64,000 bases of DNA from positions 34,249-98,248 of the forward strand of contig CAIQUZ010000094.1 in NCBI GenBank assembly GCA_903875135.1, read 5' to 3'. This stretch comes from an uncultured beta proteobacterium (lineage in GTDB: Bacteria > Pseudomonadota > Gammaproteobacteria > Burkholderiales > Burkholderiaceae). Both the position numbers and the translations under genes were made by a program. Below the pieces are notes generated by a model, which was not told where the DNA came from, ran no database searches, and was given only the letters and a program-made list of their open reading frames with translations. Shown piece after piece: positions 49,683-59,222 of the stretch. Positions within the stretch are counted from its first letter, which is position 1; every line of letters starts with the position of its first letter.

Positions 49683-50537
49683 CTACTTACCAAAGAACTT
49701 ATGAATTTGGAATAAAACTCCTGTTCCACGTCCAGATTGGTTGTTCACTGGGAATACTGCCTCTGCCGATAGATTGAAGCCTGGCCCTACCCAAACCAAA
49801 CCTGGATTCACGGATCCTGTAACCTGCCCGTTACAAATTCCACTTAGACAGGTCTGTAATGGAAACTCAACTACAGCAATGATGTGATTGAATGGCTCAG
49901 CCCATCCCGTTCTATGAACATGATTATTGAGATATAAAAAACTATATTGAAGTGTAAACCCCCAGTTCAAGGCTGTTGGCTGTGCTTGATCGGTAGACAT
50001 TTGATAACCGAGAACTCCAGTAATTGCCATGGGTTTCAATAAACTCATCGAGTTAGGTAAGTCTCCAAACCCTTTGGCAAAGAAAATGGTGGGCGCATAG
50101 GTAGTGTAATTACCAACACCAGGCCCGCCCGTCCCTCCGACCTGCCCATTCAGACCAAGAGTAATAGCAAACTCATGTTGATCGTTAATCGTGAGCTCTT
50201 TTTTTACGGTGTAATATACGTTATCAAAGCCGTTGACTTCCGGTGTTAAATTTGCATTCGTATTTCGATACAGGCCGTCAATAGAAACTCCAAATCCATC
50301 CAAAGGCTCTATACCGGCACCAATCATCATCACATTACCAACTGACATATTGCTATTATTTAAACCGCTATAAGGCACTCTTCCAACATACGCATGTGCC
50401 TCATATGCAGCATAAGGATCATCCACAGAAATTGTTGGAGGGAAATAGCGATCGCCTGCAATACCATGGGATTGAACAACACTCGAATTGATTAATAGGC
50501 TTGCCAATAAAAGCCAAGCGATAAAAGTTAATTTCAT
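49683..50537 (-). CDS. Putative outer-membrane protein
   Basis: Signal peptide MKLTFIAWLLLASLLINSSVVQS; beta-rich; C-terminal FQIHKFFGK. Confidence 0.6.
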   Translation of the reverse strand: MKLTFIAWLLLASLLINSSVVQSHGIAGDRYFPPTISVDDPYAAYEAHAYVGRVPYSGLNNSNMSVGNVMMIGAGIEPLDGFGVSIDGLYRNTNANLTPEVNGFDNVYYTVKKELTINDQHEFAITLGLNGQVGGTGGPGVGNYTTYAPTIFFAKGFGDLPNSMSLLKPMAITGVLGYQMSTDQAQPTALNWGFTLQYSFLYLNNHVHRTGWAEPFNHIIAVVEFPLQTCLSGICNGQVTGSVNPGLVWVGPGFNLSAEAVFPVNNQSGRGTGVLFQIHKFFGK

Positions 50538-50597
50538 TTCATGTCCTAAAGTCATTGAGAAAATTCAGTCCAAAGACTGAACAAAAATCAAAACGAT

Positions 50598-50963
50598 TTA
50601 GGTATTTTTGGGTGGGTAATCTATCAGATTCGGAAATGACTCAATAGAAAAAAGCGGTTCAATTGTATTAAAGGTACTCTGACAAGAGGCTGTTTGTTGA
50701 TATAGCAAAATGGGCATACCGATTACAGATGCGTGGTGACATTGATGATGGTCAAGGGGGTCAATACCCGCGGTTAAATCAGTCTGGTCCTGATGATTAT
50801 CATAGACAACTTGAAACAATCCGTTACTCGATTGTTCATCACTCCAAGTAATACGTATTTTACCATCATGATCGTCATGAGAATTCTCATGCGCAATACC
50901 CAACAGAGGCATAAATGCTGTGTTGAATATAAAAATGATGGTGGCTATAAAAAGTACTCGCAT
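50598..50963 (-). CDS. His/Cys-rich small exported protein (CopL/CzcI-like architecture)
   Basis: Signal peptide; HENSHDDHD, DHHQCHHAS; C-terminus IDYPPKNT resembling 58358..58696 product (IYKPPKA). Confidence 0.6.
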   Translation of the reverse strand: MRVLFIATIIFIFNTAFMPLLGIAHENSHDDHDGKIRITWSDEQSSNGLFQVVYDNHQDQTDLTAGIDPLDHHQCHHASVIGMPILLYQQTASCQSTFNTIEPLFSIESFPNLIDYPPKNT

Positions 50964-51230
50964 TTGATGATTTTAGTTGATTTTTATTTTCTCATAAGGA
51001 TGATACCCTCAGTCTTCTAAACACTCTTGAATATCTTGGAGTAATTTATCAAGAAACACCCAACAAGATTAAATGACGGCTTACTGTGCAATTAATTTGT
51101 GCTGTAGGTAAATTAGGTTTGGTAGATTTCATATCGTTTAATGACTAGGAAGAAATTGATTACAACGATGTAATGAGCAAGTAATAATGAGGGCATATAG
51201 TGATTTGTTTGTTCTAGGTATTAATATCTT

Positions 51231-53294
51231 ATGCCCTCATTTCACAAACTTGTTTTACCCCTTTTTTTATTGGGCTTTTCTTTGTTTGCCCTTTCTTCAG
51301 AAATTGAATATGTCATCGTCACGAACAACGGGCTCAAGGCAGGTTATCAGACGGTTAAACGAACAGGTAATAAAGTTGAGGTTGAATTTGACTTTAAAGA
51401 AAATGGGCGAGGACCAACTCTTAAAGAACTGATCACTCTTGCACCTGATGGGACCATGAAAGACTATCACGTGTCAGGCACTTCTGAAATGGGAGGCGAA
51501 GTCAAAGAAAGATTTTCTGTTAAAAAAGGTTTGATTCAATGGCAATCAAATTCAGAAAAGGGTGAAAAAAAGATTAGTCGACACGGATTTTATCTACCAA
51601 TGAATTCTTCTTGGGAAGTGAACTCATTGATGATCACCGCTCTTAGCAAAAGTAAAAATGATTATTTACCTTTACTTCCATCAGGTGGACTTAGCCAGAA
51701 AATCCTCAGTGAAGCCCTTATCAGCAAAGGTTCACAACATCAGCGCGTTCAATTAGTGATGCAAGTAGGTATTGGCTTAAAGCCAGATTTTTTTTGGGCT
51801 ACCTCAGGTCTTCATCCGAGATTATTTGCGGCTATTATTCCTGGCTATTCTTATTTAATTGAAAAAGGATGGGAAGATAGTCTTCCCGTTCTCAGTGAGA
51901 AACAAAGCTATGCAAATAGTCAAGTACTTTTTCAGAAATCCCAGCAACTCCAGCATCCGATGAATGGTCCTCTTCTGATTAAAAATATTCGAATATTCGA
52001 TAGTGAAAATGCTGTTTTAAGGGAGCCACATAATGTATTGATTGAGAACAATAGGATCATCAAGCTTTCTTCCACCGATTCGAAAATTGAATTTCTTGGC
52101 AATACCATTGATGGCTCTGGAAAAACACTTTTACCCGGACTATTTGATATGCATACCCATATCAATAAATGGTCCGGACTGTATCACCTCTCTGCGGGGG
52201 TTACGACTGTTCGTGATATGGGTAATTCGAATACTGAGGTTCAAGAAATCATTGCTGAACGAGAGACTAATCAATTACTTTTCCCACACATCATTCCTGC
52301 TGGTTTTATAGAAGGAAAAAGTGAATACTCTTCCACTGATGGAATCATGATTGAAGATCTAGAGCAAGCTAAAGATGCGGTTAATTGGTACTCTGAGCAT
52401 GGCTATCATCACCTTAAAATTTACAGCTCTTTTCCAAAATCATTGGTCAAAGAGACCATCGACTATGCACACGAAAAAGGAATGACGGTAGGCGGCCACG
52501 TTCCTGGGTTTATGAAAGCTGAGGAGGCGATTGAGTCTGGTTTTAATGAGCTAAACCATATTAATCAAGTAGTTCTCAACTTTTTAGTCTCTAACACAAC
52601 CGATACAAGAACTTTAGAAAGATTTTATTTGCCAGCGGAGCTAACCGGTACTCTAGATTTTGACTCCCTAGAAGTAAAAGAATTTATTCAACTACTTAAA
52701 AATAAACAAGTTGTTATTGATCCAACCTTATCTGCTTTTGATTTTTTAAAACAACAAGATGGCGAAATGGCAGCACCTTTTGCTGAGATTGCTGAGCACT
52801 TGCCTCCTGATCTTCAGCGTAGCTTTAAAACTGGAACAATGCATATTCCAGATGCTGCGACTGCGACGAGATATAAAAACTCCTATAACAAGATGATAGC
52901 GTTTGTAGGACTTTTGTATAAGAATGGAGTACCCCTTGTCGCAGGAACAGATACTTTGGCAGGATTTGGATTACATAGTGAGTTGGCGCTTTACGTCAAA
53001 GCGGGCATTACTCCTGCTCAAGCTCTTCAAATTGCCACTTGGAACGCCGCTAAAATTACTAAAACACTTGAGGATAGAGGTTCAATTGAAGAACTGAAAT
53101 TAGCCGACTTAATCATTGTTGATGGCGACCCGACAACTAACATAGACGATATTAGAAAAATATCTTTAATTATCACCAACGGTAAGTTACTTTATCCTAA
53201 GGAGCTCCACGTTGCACTTGGAGTTAAGCCTTTTATTGTAAATGACATCAAAATTGCTGTGCAACCTGTATCGGCTCGTCAATTGAATAAATAA
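51231..53294 (+). CDS. Exported amidohydrolase with additional N-terminal domain
   Basis: Signal peptide; about 200-aa N-terminal domain; then LLPGLFDMHTHINKWSGLYHLSAGVTTVRDMGN, GHVPGFM, VAGTDTLAGFGLHSELALYVKAGITPAQALQIAT. Confidence 0.88.
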   Translation: MPSFHKLVLPLFLLGFSLFALSSEIEYVIVTNNGLKAGYQTVKRTGNKVEVEFDFKENGRGPTLKELITLAPDGTMKDYHVSGTSEMGGEVKERFSVKKGLIQWQSNSEKGEKKISRHGFYLPMNSSWEVNSLMITALSKSKNDYLPLLPSGGLSQKILSEALISKGSQHQRVQLVMQVGIGLKPDFFWATSGLHPRLFAAIIPGYSYLIEKGWEDSLPVLSEKQSYANSQVLFQKSQQLQHPMNGPLLIKNIRIFDSENAVLREPHNVLIENNRIIKLSSTDSKIEFLGNTIDGSGKTLLPGLFDMHTHINKWSGLYHLSAGVTTVRDMGNSNTEVQEIIAERETNQLLFPHIIPAGFIEGKSEYSSTDGIMIEDLEQAKDAVNWYSEHGYHHLKIYSSFPKSLVKETIDYAHEKGMTVGGHVPGFMKAEEAIESGFNELNHINQVVLNFLVSNTTDTRTLERFYLPAELTGTLDFDSLEVKEFIQLLKNKQVVIDPTLSAFDFLKQQDGEMAAPFAEIAEHLPPDLQRSFKTGTMHIPDAATATRYKNSYNKMIAFVGLLYKNGVPLVAGTDTLAGFGLHSELALYVKAGITPAQALQIATWNAAKITKTLEDRGSIEELKLADLIIVDGDPTTNIDDIRKISLIITNGKLLYPKELHVALGVKPFIVNDIKIAVQPVSARQLNK

Positions 53295-53331
53295 AGCGTT
53301 TAAAGCTCTTGTATTGTTTTTTTAGCCTGTA

Positions 53332-53529
53332 TCAACATTGCAGAGCTTCATTCGCTTTATATAGAACCTCTTTTTGCTCCATACCGACGAGACAATTCGA
53401 AGAATCTATAACCCTTGACTTAAGGTAAAGGTAATCGAAACGAACCACTCCATCAATGTCCCGCTTTACGCGGGACATGATTTGAATATAGCTAGCCTGG
53501 GTCAGATTTACTAGGGCATTAGGCGGCAC
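53332..53529 (-). CDS. Small ORF immediately downstream of sodC (doubtful)
   Basis: 65 aa; 4 bp after sodC stop; contains a perfect GC-rich hairpin at 53456-53478. Confidence 0.3.
   Translation of the reverse strand: MPPNALVNLTQASYIQIMSRVKRDIDGVVRFDYLYLKSRVIDSSNCLVGMEQKEVLYKANEALQC
53456..53478. repeat. Perfect 9-bp-stem hairpin ATGTCCCGC-TTTAC-GCGGGACAT
   Basis: Direct reading of inverted repeat. Confidence 0.8.
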
Positions 53530-53533
53530 AACT

Positions 53534-54058
53534 CTACTGAATTAGGCCGCACGCAATTCTTGGGCCTGAGTTACCTGCTGGCTGTGATTTATAGTCATCT
53601 GGGTCGCGATGAACAACAACTGATCTTCCCAATATTCCAGATGGCCCACTACTAACTGAAAACCCGCTTAACTTTGCCGAATAAATTGCATTGCCATTGT
53701 TATCCGATTTAATATTTGGCATATCTCCAGCATGATTTGAGCCACTTCCCGGCATACCATGTGATGCTGTATTGGGGTTAAAGTGTCCACCCGCACTGGT
53801 TGCATCAGTTGCAGAACAGTCCCCTTTTTCATGCACATGAAATCCTTGCTCTGCGTTAGGCTTCAAACCAGAAAACTTACCAGTTACCAAAATGTCATGG
53901 CCTTGTGATACAAAATCAACTGTGCCTTTTACATTCGATCCCGAACGTGAATCTAAGGTAGCTGATACTCTTTGCCCTGTTCCATGCTCCATTGACTGGC
54001 AAGCCACTAATGAAAAAACAGATAAGGCTCCTGCTAATAAATAAACTCTTTTAGTCAT
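53534..54058 (-). CDS. sodC: Cu/Zn superoxide dismutase, lipoprotein/periplasmic
   Basis: GFHVHEKGDCSATDATSAGGHFNP...SGILGRSVVVHRDPDDYKSQPAGNSGPRIACGLI; lipobox SLVAC. Confidence 0.94.
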   Translation of the reverse strand: MTKRVYLLAGALSVFSLVACQSMEHGTGQRVSATLDSRSGSNVKGTVDFVSQGHDILVTGKFSGLKPNAEQGFHVHEKGDCSATDATSAGGHFNPNTASHGMPGSGSNHAGDMPNIKSDNNGNAIYSAKLSGFSVSSGPSGILGRSVVVHRDPDDYKSQPAGNSGPRIACGLIQ

Positions 54059-54183
54059 CTCTTTTACCTTTCATTTTTATGCATTTGATAGCTTATCTTA
54101 TTTTTACACTGTTGTCTTTTTCATAAAGACCGTACTCATATTTGTTTAATTTAGGCGGATACCCTAGCACTTTAGCTTCTGGG

Positions 54184-54768
54184 CTATGGCTTTGGGCTCG
54201 CATAAATTATATGTGAAAGATATTCACCATTTTTGTTCACCTTGACTAGCAACATATCACCCACATTGACAACTCTGCCTGTGTAGGCTTGAATATTGAC
54301 ATGATGCGTCACCAAAATCAGTGGCTCCTTTGATTGCTTGACCAACTCATTTTTAATGAACTCACCGAGCGCTTTGTTTTGCTGCTTTTCTAGACTCATG
54401 TTGTCAAAAAATGACCCGAGTGATGGCTCATTTTTTACAAGGCCTTTATTCAGCAGAGTTGCCGTATCTATGCATCTGCACCACGGACTACTATATACAT
54501 CTGCCATTTGAATGCCTTGATTAGTTAACCACACCCCAATTGCTAGAGCTTGCCGTTTGCCGTAATCACCCAAGTTACGCTGAGTGGCACACTGACCAAG
54601 GACATATCCCTCAGGATCCCCATAACCAGGAGCATCAGCATGTCTTATTAGTAAGACATGCTGTCCATCTTTTAGATCGCTAACTAATGAAGCATTCGCT
54701 TGTATAGGTAAATATAGGCAACAGATACTTAGAATTAATTGGATTATTTTATTCATCATTCTTTTCAT
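54184..54768 (-). CDS. Histidine phosphatase family exported protein
   Basis: HVLLIRHADAPGYGDPEGYVLGQCATQRNLGDYGKRQALAIG; ILVTHHVNI; start likely internal (MKRMMNKII). Confidence 0.88.
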   Translation of the reverse strand: MKRMMNKIIQLILSICCLYLPIQANASLVSDLKDGQHVLLIRHADAPGYGDPEGYVLGQCATQRNLGDYGKRQALAIGVWLTNQGIQMADVYSSPWCRCIDTATLLNKGLVKNEPSLGSFFDNMSLEKQQNKALGEFIKNELVKQSKEPLILVTHHVNIQAYTGRVVNVGDMLLVKVNKNGEYLSHIIYASPKP

Positions 54769-54945
54769 ATGATCATATTCATCTAAATAATCACTATGCC
54801 AGTAAAAATGTAGATACATATTTATTTTGCTTAATATAGCTTATTAATATGAATAAAAAGAATACGAACATTCCCTTTGACGCAAATGCATCCTTGGTCT
54901 TGTTATGCGCGACAAGTCTTCGAATAGGACTTTTGATGACAAACT

Positions 54946-55842
54946 CTATCTCCAGTCCTTTGCCTGTTCTGATAAATGCTTTTTGAATATTGTAGCTATT
55001 GGTGATAGCCGTTTACCTTTGGGACTAACAATGTGCCAACTAGAGTTAATTGGAAATTCTTTACACTTCAGAATCGCCACATCATCTTGAGCAGAATGAT
55101 CAGCAAGAGAATATTTTGAGAGTACTGCCAAACCAAGCCCTCCAATAACGGCTTGCTTGATTGCTTCGTTACTCCCTAATTCTAAGCGCACATCTGCTGT
55201 GAACTTTAATTTCTTAAAGTGGGCTTCTGTTGTCATTCTTGTCCCGGAGCCCTTTTCTCTGAAGATAAACTTTTCACTCCTGAGAGAACTGATGTCAATA
55301 TGACTTTTACTCGCAAACGGATGATTCTTTGGAGCCACTAACATTAATGGATTTGGCATAAAAATCTCATCATCAATTTCAATGTGTAATGGTGACTGAG
55401 ACATGATGTACAAATCATCAAGATTTTCTTCAAGTCGCTTCACCACCCCATCACGATTGAGCACCTCTAAAGAAATCTCTATTTGAGGATACTTTACGCA
55501 AAAGATACCTAATATTCTTGGTATGAAATACTTTGCAGTACTAACAACTGCAAGCTTTAACTTACCTTGTGTTAATCCTTTTATTCCATGTACTTGTTGT
55601 TCAAAGGCCTCCCACTCAGCAGAGATAGCTCTAGCCGTTTTTGCCAACTCATGGCCCATATGTGTTAAATGTACTTTCCTAGCAACGACTTCATAGAGCG
55701 GCACCCCCACCGCATCTGTTATTTCTTTTAAGGCCATGGAAGCTGTCGGTTGGGTGACATGGACCATTCGCGCTGCTGCACTAACGCTGCCTGTTTCTGC
55801 AAGTGCCAAAAATAGTCGTATTTGTCTAAAGGTAATATTCAT
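54946..55842 (-). CDS. LysR-family transcriptional regulator
   Basis: MNITFRQIRLFLALAETGSVSAAARMVHVTQPTASMALKEITDAVGVPLYEV. Confidence 0.93.
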   Translation of the reverse strand: MNITFRQIRLFLALAETGSVSAAARMVHVTQPTASMALKEITDAVGVPLYEVVARKVHLTHMGHELAKTARAISAEWEAFEQQVHGIKGLTQGKLKLAVVSTAKYFIPRILGIFCVKYPQIEISLEVLNRDGVVKRLEENLDDLYIMSQSPLHIEIDDEIFMPNPLMLVAPKNHPFASKSHIDISSLRSEKFIFREKGSGTRMTTEAHFKKLKFTADVRLELGSNEAIKQAVIGGLGLAVLSKYSLADHSAQDDVAILKCKEFPINSSWHIVSPKGKRLSPIATIFKKHLSEQAKDWR

Positions 55843-55925
55843 CAGTTTTTATCTATATATAACTATATTAATATCGATTTTACTTTATATATAAATATCC
55901 ATATGATCTCCTTAAAGGACCATAT

Positions 55926-56888
55926 ATGAATATCTTGCTAGACCCTACCATCCTCTTTTTTATCTTCGGCATCTTTGCGGGCTCAGTGAAATCTAATTTA
56001 GAAATTCCACAACCCATTTCTCGGTTTCTTTCGCTTTATTTATTGATGGCACTTGGACTAAAAGGAGGGTTTGCCTTAAACAAATCAGGCTTTACTCCTG
56101 AGATTGCAATTAGCCTTGGTTTGGCGATCTCTCTAGCCATTGGCATCCCTTTGCTTGGCTATCACCTCTTAAAGCTCAAATTAGACAAATTAGACGCCGC
56201 GGCAATTGCAGCTACTTATGGCTCTATTAGCGCTGTTACCTTTATTACAACAACACAAGTGTTAGATCAAGCGGGTATAAGTTATGGTGGTCATATGGCC
56301 GCCGCGATGGCTTTAATGGAATCGCCCGCCATCATCATCGCCATCATTCTCGCTAACAGAATTCGTCAAGATCAATCTGGTAATGATCGTGGACACGTTT
56401 CATTAGGCAAAATACTTCACGAGTCTTTTACCGATGGAGGACAACTTCTCTTATTAGGTTCTTTAGTTATAGGTTTGATATCTGGGGATGCAGGTCAAAG
56501 AGTCATGGCACCTTTCTCCATTGATTTGTTTAAGGGCCTCTTAGCTTTCTTCCTGCTAGATATGGGATTGGTTGCTGCTAAGAGCATTGGGGGGCTAAAA
56601 GGTAAGCCCTCTATTTCCCTTGCTTACGCTTTCATTGCACCGCCGATTCATGCCATGATTGCCCTTGGCGCAAGTCATTTGTTTCATTTGCCGTTAGGAG
56701 ATACGATCTTATTAATGATTCTTGCTGCAAGTGCTTCTTATATTGCTGTACCCGCCGTGCTGCGGCATGCCATGCCGGAGGTTAATCCAGCTCTGTATAT
56801 GGGCATGTCATTAGGAGTGACTTTCCCCTTGAACATTATTTTAGGAATCCCAATCTATAGTTCGATTGTCAACTATTTTGCTTCTTAG
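55926..56888 (+). CDS. SbtA-like sodium-dependent bicarbonate transporter family
   Basis: DPTILFFIFGIFAGSVKSNLEIPQPISRFLSLYLLMALGLKGGFAL; AATYGSISAVTFITTTQVLDQAGI. Confidence 0.9.
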   Translation: MNILLDPTILFFIFGIFAGSVKSNLEIPQPISRFLSLYLLMALGLKGGFALNKSGFTPEIAISLGLAISLAIGIPLLGYHLLKLKLDKLDAAAIAATYGSISAVTFITTTQVLDQAGISYGGHMAAAMALMESPAIIIAIILANRIRQDQSGNDRGHVSLGKILHESFTDGGQLLLLGSLVIGLISGDAGQRVMAPFSIDLFKGLLAFFLLDMGLVAAKSIGGLKGKPSISLAYAFIAPPIHAMIALGASHLFHLPLGDTILLMILAASASYIAVPAVLRHAMPEVNPALYMGMSLGVTFPLNIILGIPIYSSIVNYFAS

Positions 56889-57019
56889 ATTTCATTTCGT
56901 AAAACTACAGAAGCATGCCCATTTTTGAACACCGCAGCCGTATCAACAAGAAGAGAGCTCTGGGTTCCTAGGGGCCGGATGCGAATCGACCCACCAGAAA
57001 TGAGTTTTAAACTATCGAG

Positions 57020-57379
57020 TCACTCTGATACGAGTGGTTGACCATATTTATTTGACTCTTTTTTCCCCTCCGATGCATACCAAATGATGAGTAGAATAAT
57101 ACCAACGATAGTAAAAGCTATCAGCTGCCACCATCCACTTCTATCCGTATCGTGTAATCTCCTTGAACCTACTGCTAATTCTGGTACTAAAAATATAAGG
57201 GATACGATCAAATTAAGAACTGAGCCGGCAGTAGGATCGGCAATTCCTCCTACAATGCTTGCCCCCCAACCGACTAATACGACAAATAAATAAAACCACC
57301 AAAATTCACTTCTCGTTGCTCGCCCGTGAAAATTTGCATATTTTCCCATACAGGTTGAAATTGACTGAGTGAATCCCAT
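57020..57379 (-). CDS. DUF805 membrane protein
   Basis: YANFHGRATRSEFWWFYLFV; GSRRLHDTDRSGWWQLI. Confidence 0.92.
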   Translation of the reverse strand: MGFTQSISTCMGKYANFHGRATRSEFWWFYLFVVLVGWGASIVGGIADPTAGSVLNLIVSLIFLVPELAVGSRRLHDTDRSGWWQLIAFTIVGIILLIIWYASEGKKESNKYGQPLVSE

Positions 57380-57673
57380 ACGACCCCCTATTAAATTAAG
57401 TGATGGTTATTATTCATGTGCTGCTTGTCAATGTTAAATGCAAATATAGTTGTAGATATTAGGTCTAATACCTAGATGGGTTTGGCTCAGTGTTGTTGTC
57501 GTGAGTATTTAAAGCAAGGCTTTTTTAATATTGGGGCATATTTGTTTTTAAAGACCGTCGAATAACCGTGTTCTTTCCTCATACTATTCATCGTGATAAC
57601 GGCAGATAATAATAACCAATTGCTATTTTTTTTCGTAAGCTCTCAATTAATGATATTTGCAGCATCAAAAGAA

Positions 57674-57694
57674 ATAGCCCAACAAGTGGGCTAT
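57674..57694 (-). terminator. Terminator-like hairpin
   Basis: ATAGCCCA-ACAAG-TGGGCTAT 8-bp stem; minus strand followed by TTTCTTTT. Confidence 0.7.
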
Positions 57695-57759
57695 CGTGAC
57701 TCTTCGTGGCCAGGAGTAGAAACGACTAAAGCCAAGGATGACTAATCCATATCAAATAC

Positions 57760-58290
57760 TTACTTCATATGATCCATATGTTCTGATGGCATGTCATGAT
57801 TCATTTCCATTGTGTGTGGCGCCTTATACCCCAAAATACTTGGATCAATCATTCCAGAAATCATTGCCACATGGCCAAATACCAAGAATAGGGCTACGCA
57901 TATCGCATGAATCTTTAACTTATGTTCATGTCCTAAGCGTTTATTTACCAAACCCAACTCTTGTAATGCGATCCAAACTAAAGGCAGTCCTGCAATCACA
58001 TAACTACCAACAGCAATGACATCAATTACTGTTCTCCACTCACCCGCTATGGTAATTGGAATAATGGCATTAGTAACTATGTAGTAAATGATGCCAATAA
58101 AGTAAACACCAACAGCAATCCCCGCAAAGCGATTGAGATAATAAACGGCTCCTTCAAACTTACGGGTAAACAGTAAATATAATTCGGTGATTGCCAAAGT
58201 CTCAGCCAACACAATCGGTATAGCCATAAAAATAATTAAATTCCAAGGCTGGTTAACCGCCAGCAATTCCATATAGTGAGTCATGTTCAT
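57760..58290 (-). CDS. Polytopic membrane protein with Met/His-rich C-terminal tail
   Basis: Start at MNMTHYMELL; 5 hydrophobic segments; tail HTMEMNHDMPSEHMDHMK. Confidence 0.78.
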   Translation of the reverse strand: MNMTHYMELLAVNQPWNLIIFMAIPIVLAETLAITELYLLFTRKFEGAVYYLNRFAGIAVGVYFIGIIYYIVTNAIIPITIAGEWRTVIDVIAVGSYVIAGLPLVWIALQELGLVNKRLGHEHKLKIHAICVALFLVFGHVAMISGMIDPSILGYKAPHTMEMNHDMPSEHMDHMK

Positions 58291-58357
58291 TTGTTTCTCC
58301 AAAATATAAGTGTGACGAGATGTCACAAATCAAACTAATTTGTATTACACAATTAAC

Positions 58358-58696
58358 TTAAGCTTTTGGAGGTTTATAGATAAGGTTCATCATTGGCTGT
58401 AAATCCAATGATGAATATTGTGAAATGAGAGTTCCTGTGAATTCTGCTGTTAGATTGATGACAAATGCTGAGGAAATAACTATACCTAAACAACACTGAT
58501 AACTACCGCCATGGCATTGCTGGTTGGTATGTGTATCTTGAGCATCGCTAACTACTTCATCACAGTGATGAGCTGTACTATCAATGGCTGTAATTTGATG
58601 CGGAGCTTGATGTGCCGATAAATCAAAAGGCATCACTGCTGCATGTATCAAACTGACAAATAGGCTTAAACCAATGGCGATACATATTCTTTTCAT
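58358..58696 (-). CDS. Small exported His/Cys-rich protein (CopL/CzcI-like architecture)
   Basis: Signal peptide MKRICIAIGLSLFVSLIHA; HHCDEVV...QQCHGGSYQCC; C-term IYKPPKA. Confidence 0.65.
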   Translation of the reverse strand: MKRICIAIGLSLFVSLIHAAVMPFDLSAHQAPHQITAIDSTAHHCDEVVSDAQDTHTNQQCHGGSYQCCLGIVISSAFVINLTAEFTGTLISQYSSLDLQPMMNLIYKPPKA

Positions 58697-58859
58697 AATT
58701 TAATTTTATACATAAACGATGGTTTTGTCTTTTAAAGAACACGGCTATATCTAGATACACCAGCCTTGGAATAGGGCGACTGAATTCTAGATGCACTATA
58801 TTCACTGAACAAAGAAAATGTAAAACCACCCGAAGGTGGCTGCTACACAATCAACTACT

Positions 58860-59204
58860 TTATCCACAACTTCTGCCAAACATCATCTCTGGACCATGTC
58901 CTGCAGGCAAAGTAATACCTTTTTCTTTGGCACGCTTTTCCATCTCAGTATGGTGGGTAGTCATGATTGCCTGACGCTCTTCTGGAGTATTAGCATCAAT
59001 CATCCTATCCATCATGGTGAGTCGCTCTGCTGGTGTCATTAAATCTCGCATGATCTTCATGTTCGAATTTTGTCCCATCATTTGAGCGTGACCTTGCATC
59101 CTGCCCATAGCATTCATAGGGCCTTGCTGAGCAATAGATGCTACTGTCAAACCAAGGCCTAATGCTGCGACAACACCTATGACGATTTTATTGACTGTTT
59201 TCAT
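58860..59204 (-). CDS. Small exported His/Met-rich protein (Spy/CpxP-like composition)
   Basis: Signal peptide; MNAMGRMQGHAQMMGQNSNMKIMRDLMTPAERLTMMDRMIDANTPEERQAIMTTHHTEMEKR. Confidence 0.68.
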   Translation of the reverse strand: MKTVNKIVIGVVAALGLGLTVASIAQQGPMNAMGRMQGHAQMMGQNSNMKIMRDLMTPAERLTMMDRMIDANTPEERQAIMTTHHTEMEKRAKEKGITLPAGHGPEMMFGRSCG

Positions 59205-59222
59205 TTTTTTTCTTTCATTAAG

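Noticed and set aside
51187-51432. 81-aa plus-strand ORF upstream of the amidohydrolase
   Set aside because: Overlaps the signal-peptide-bearing amidohydrolase start in another frame.
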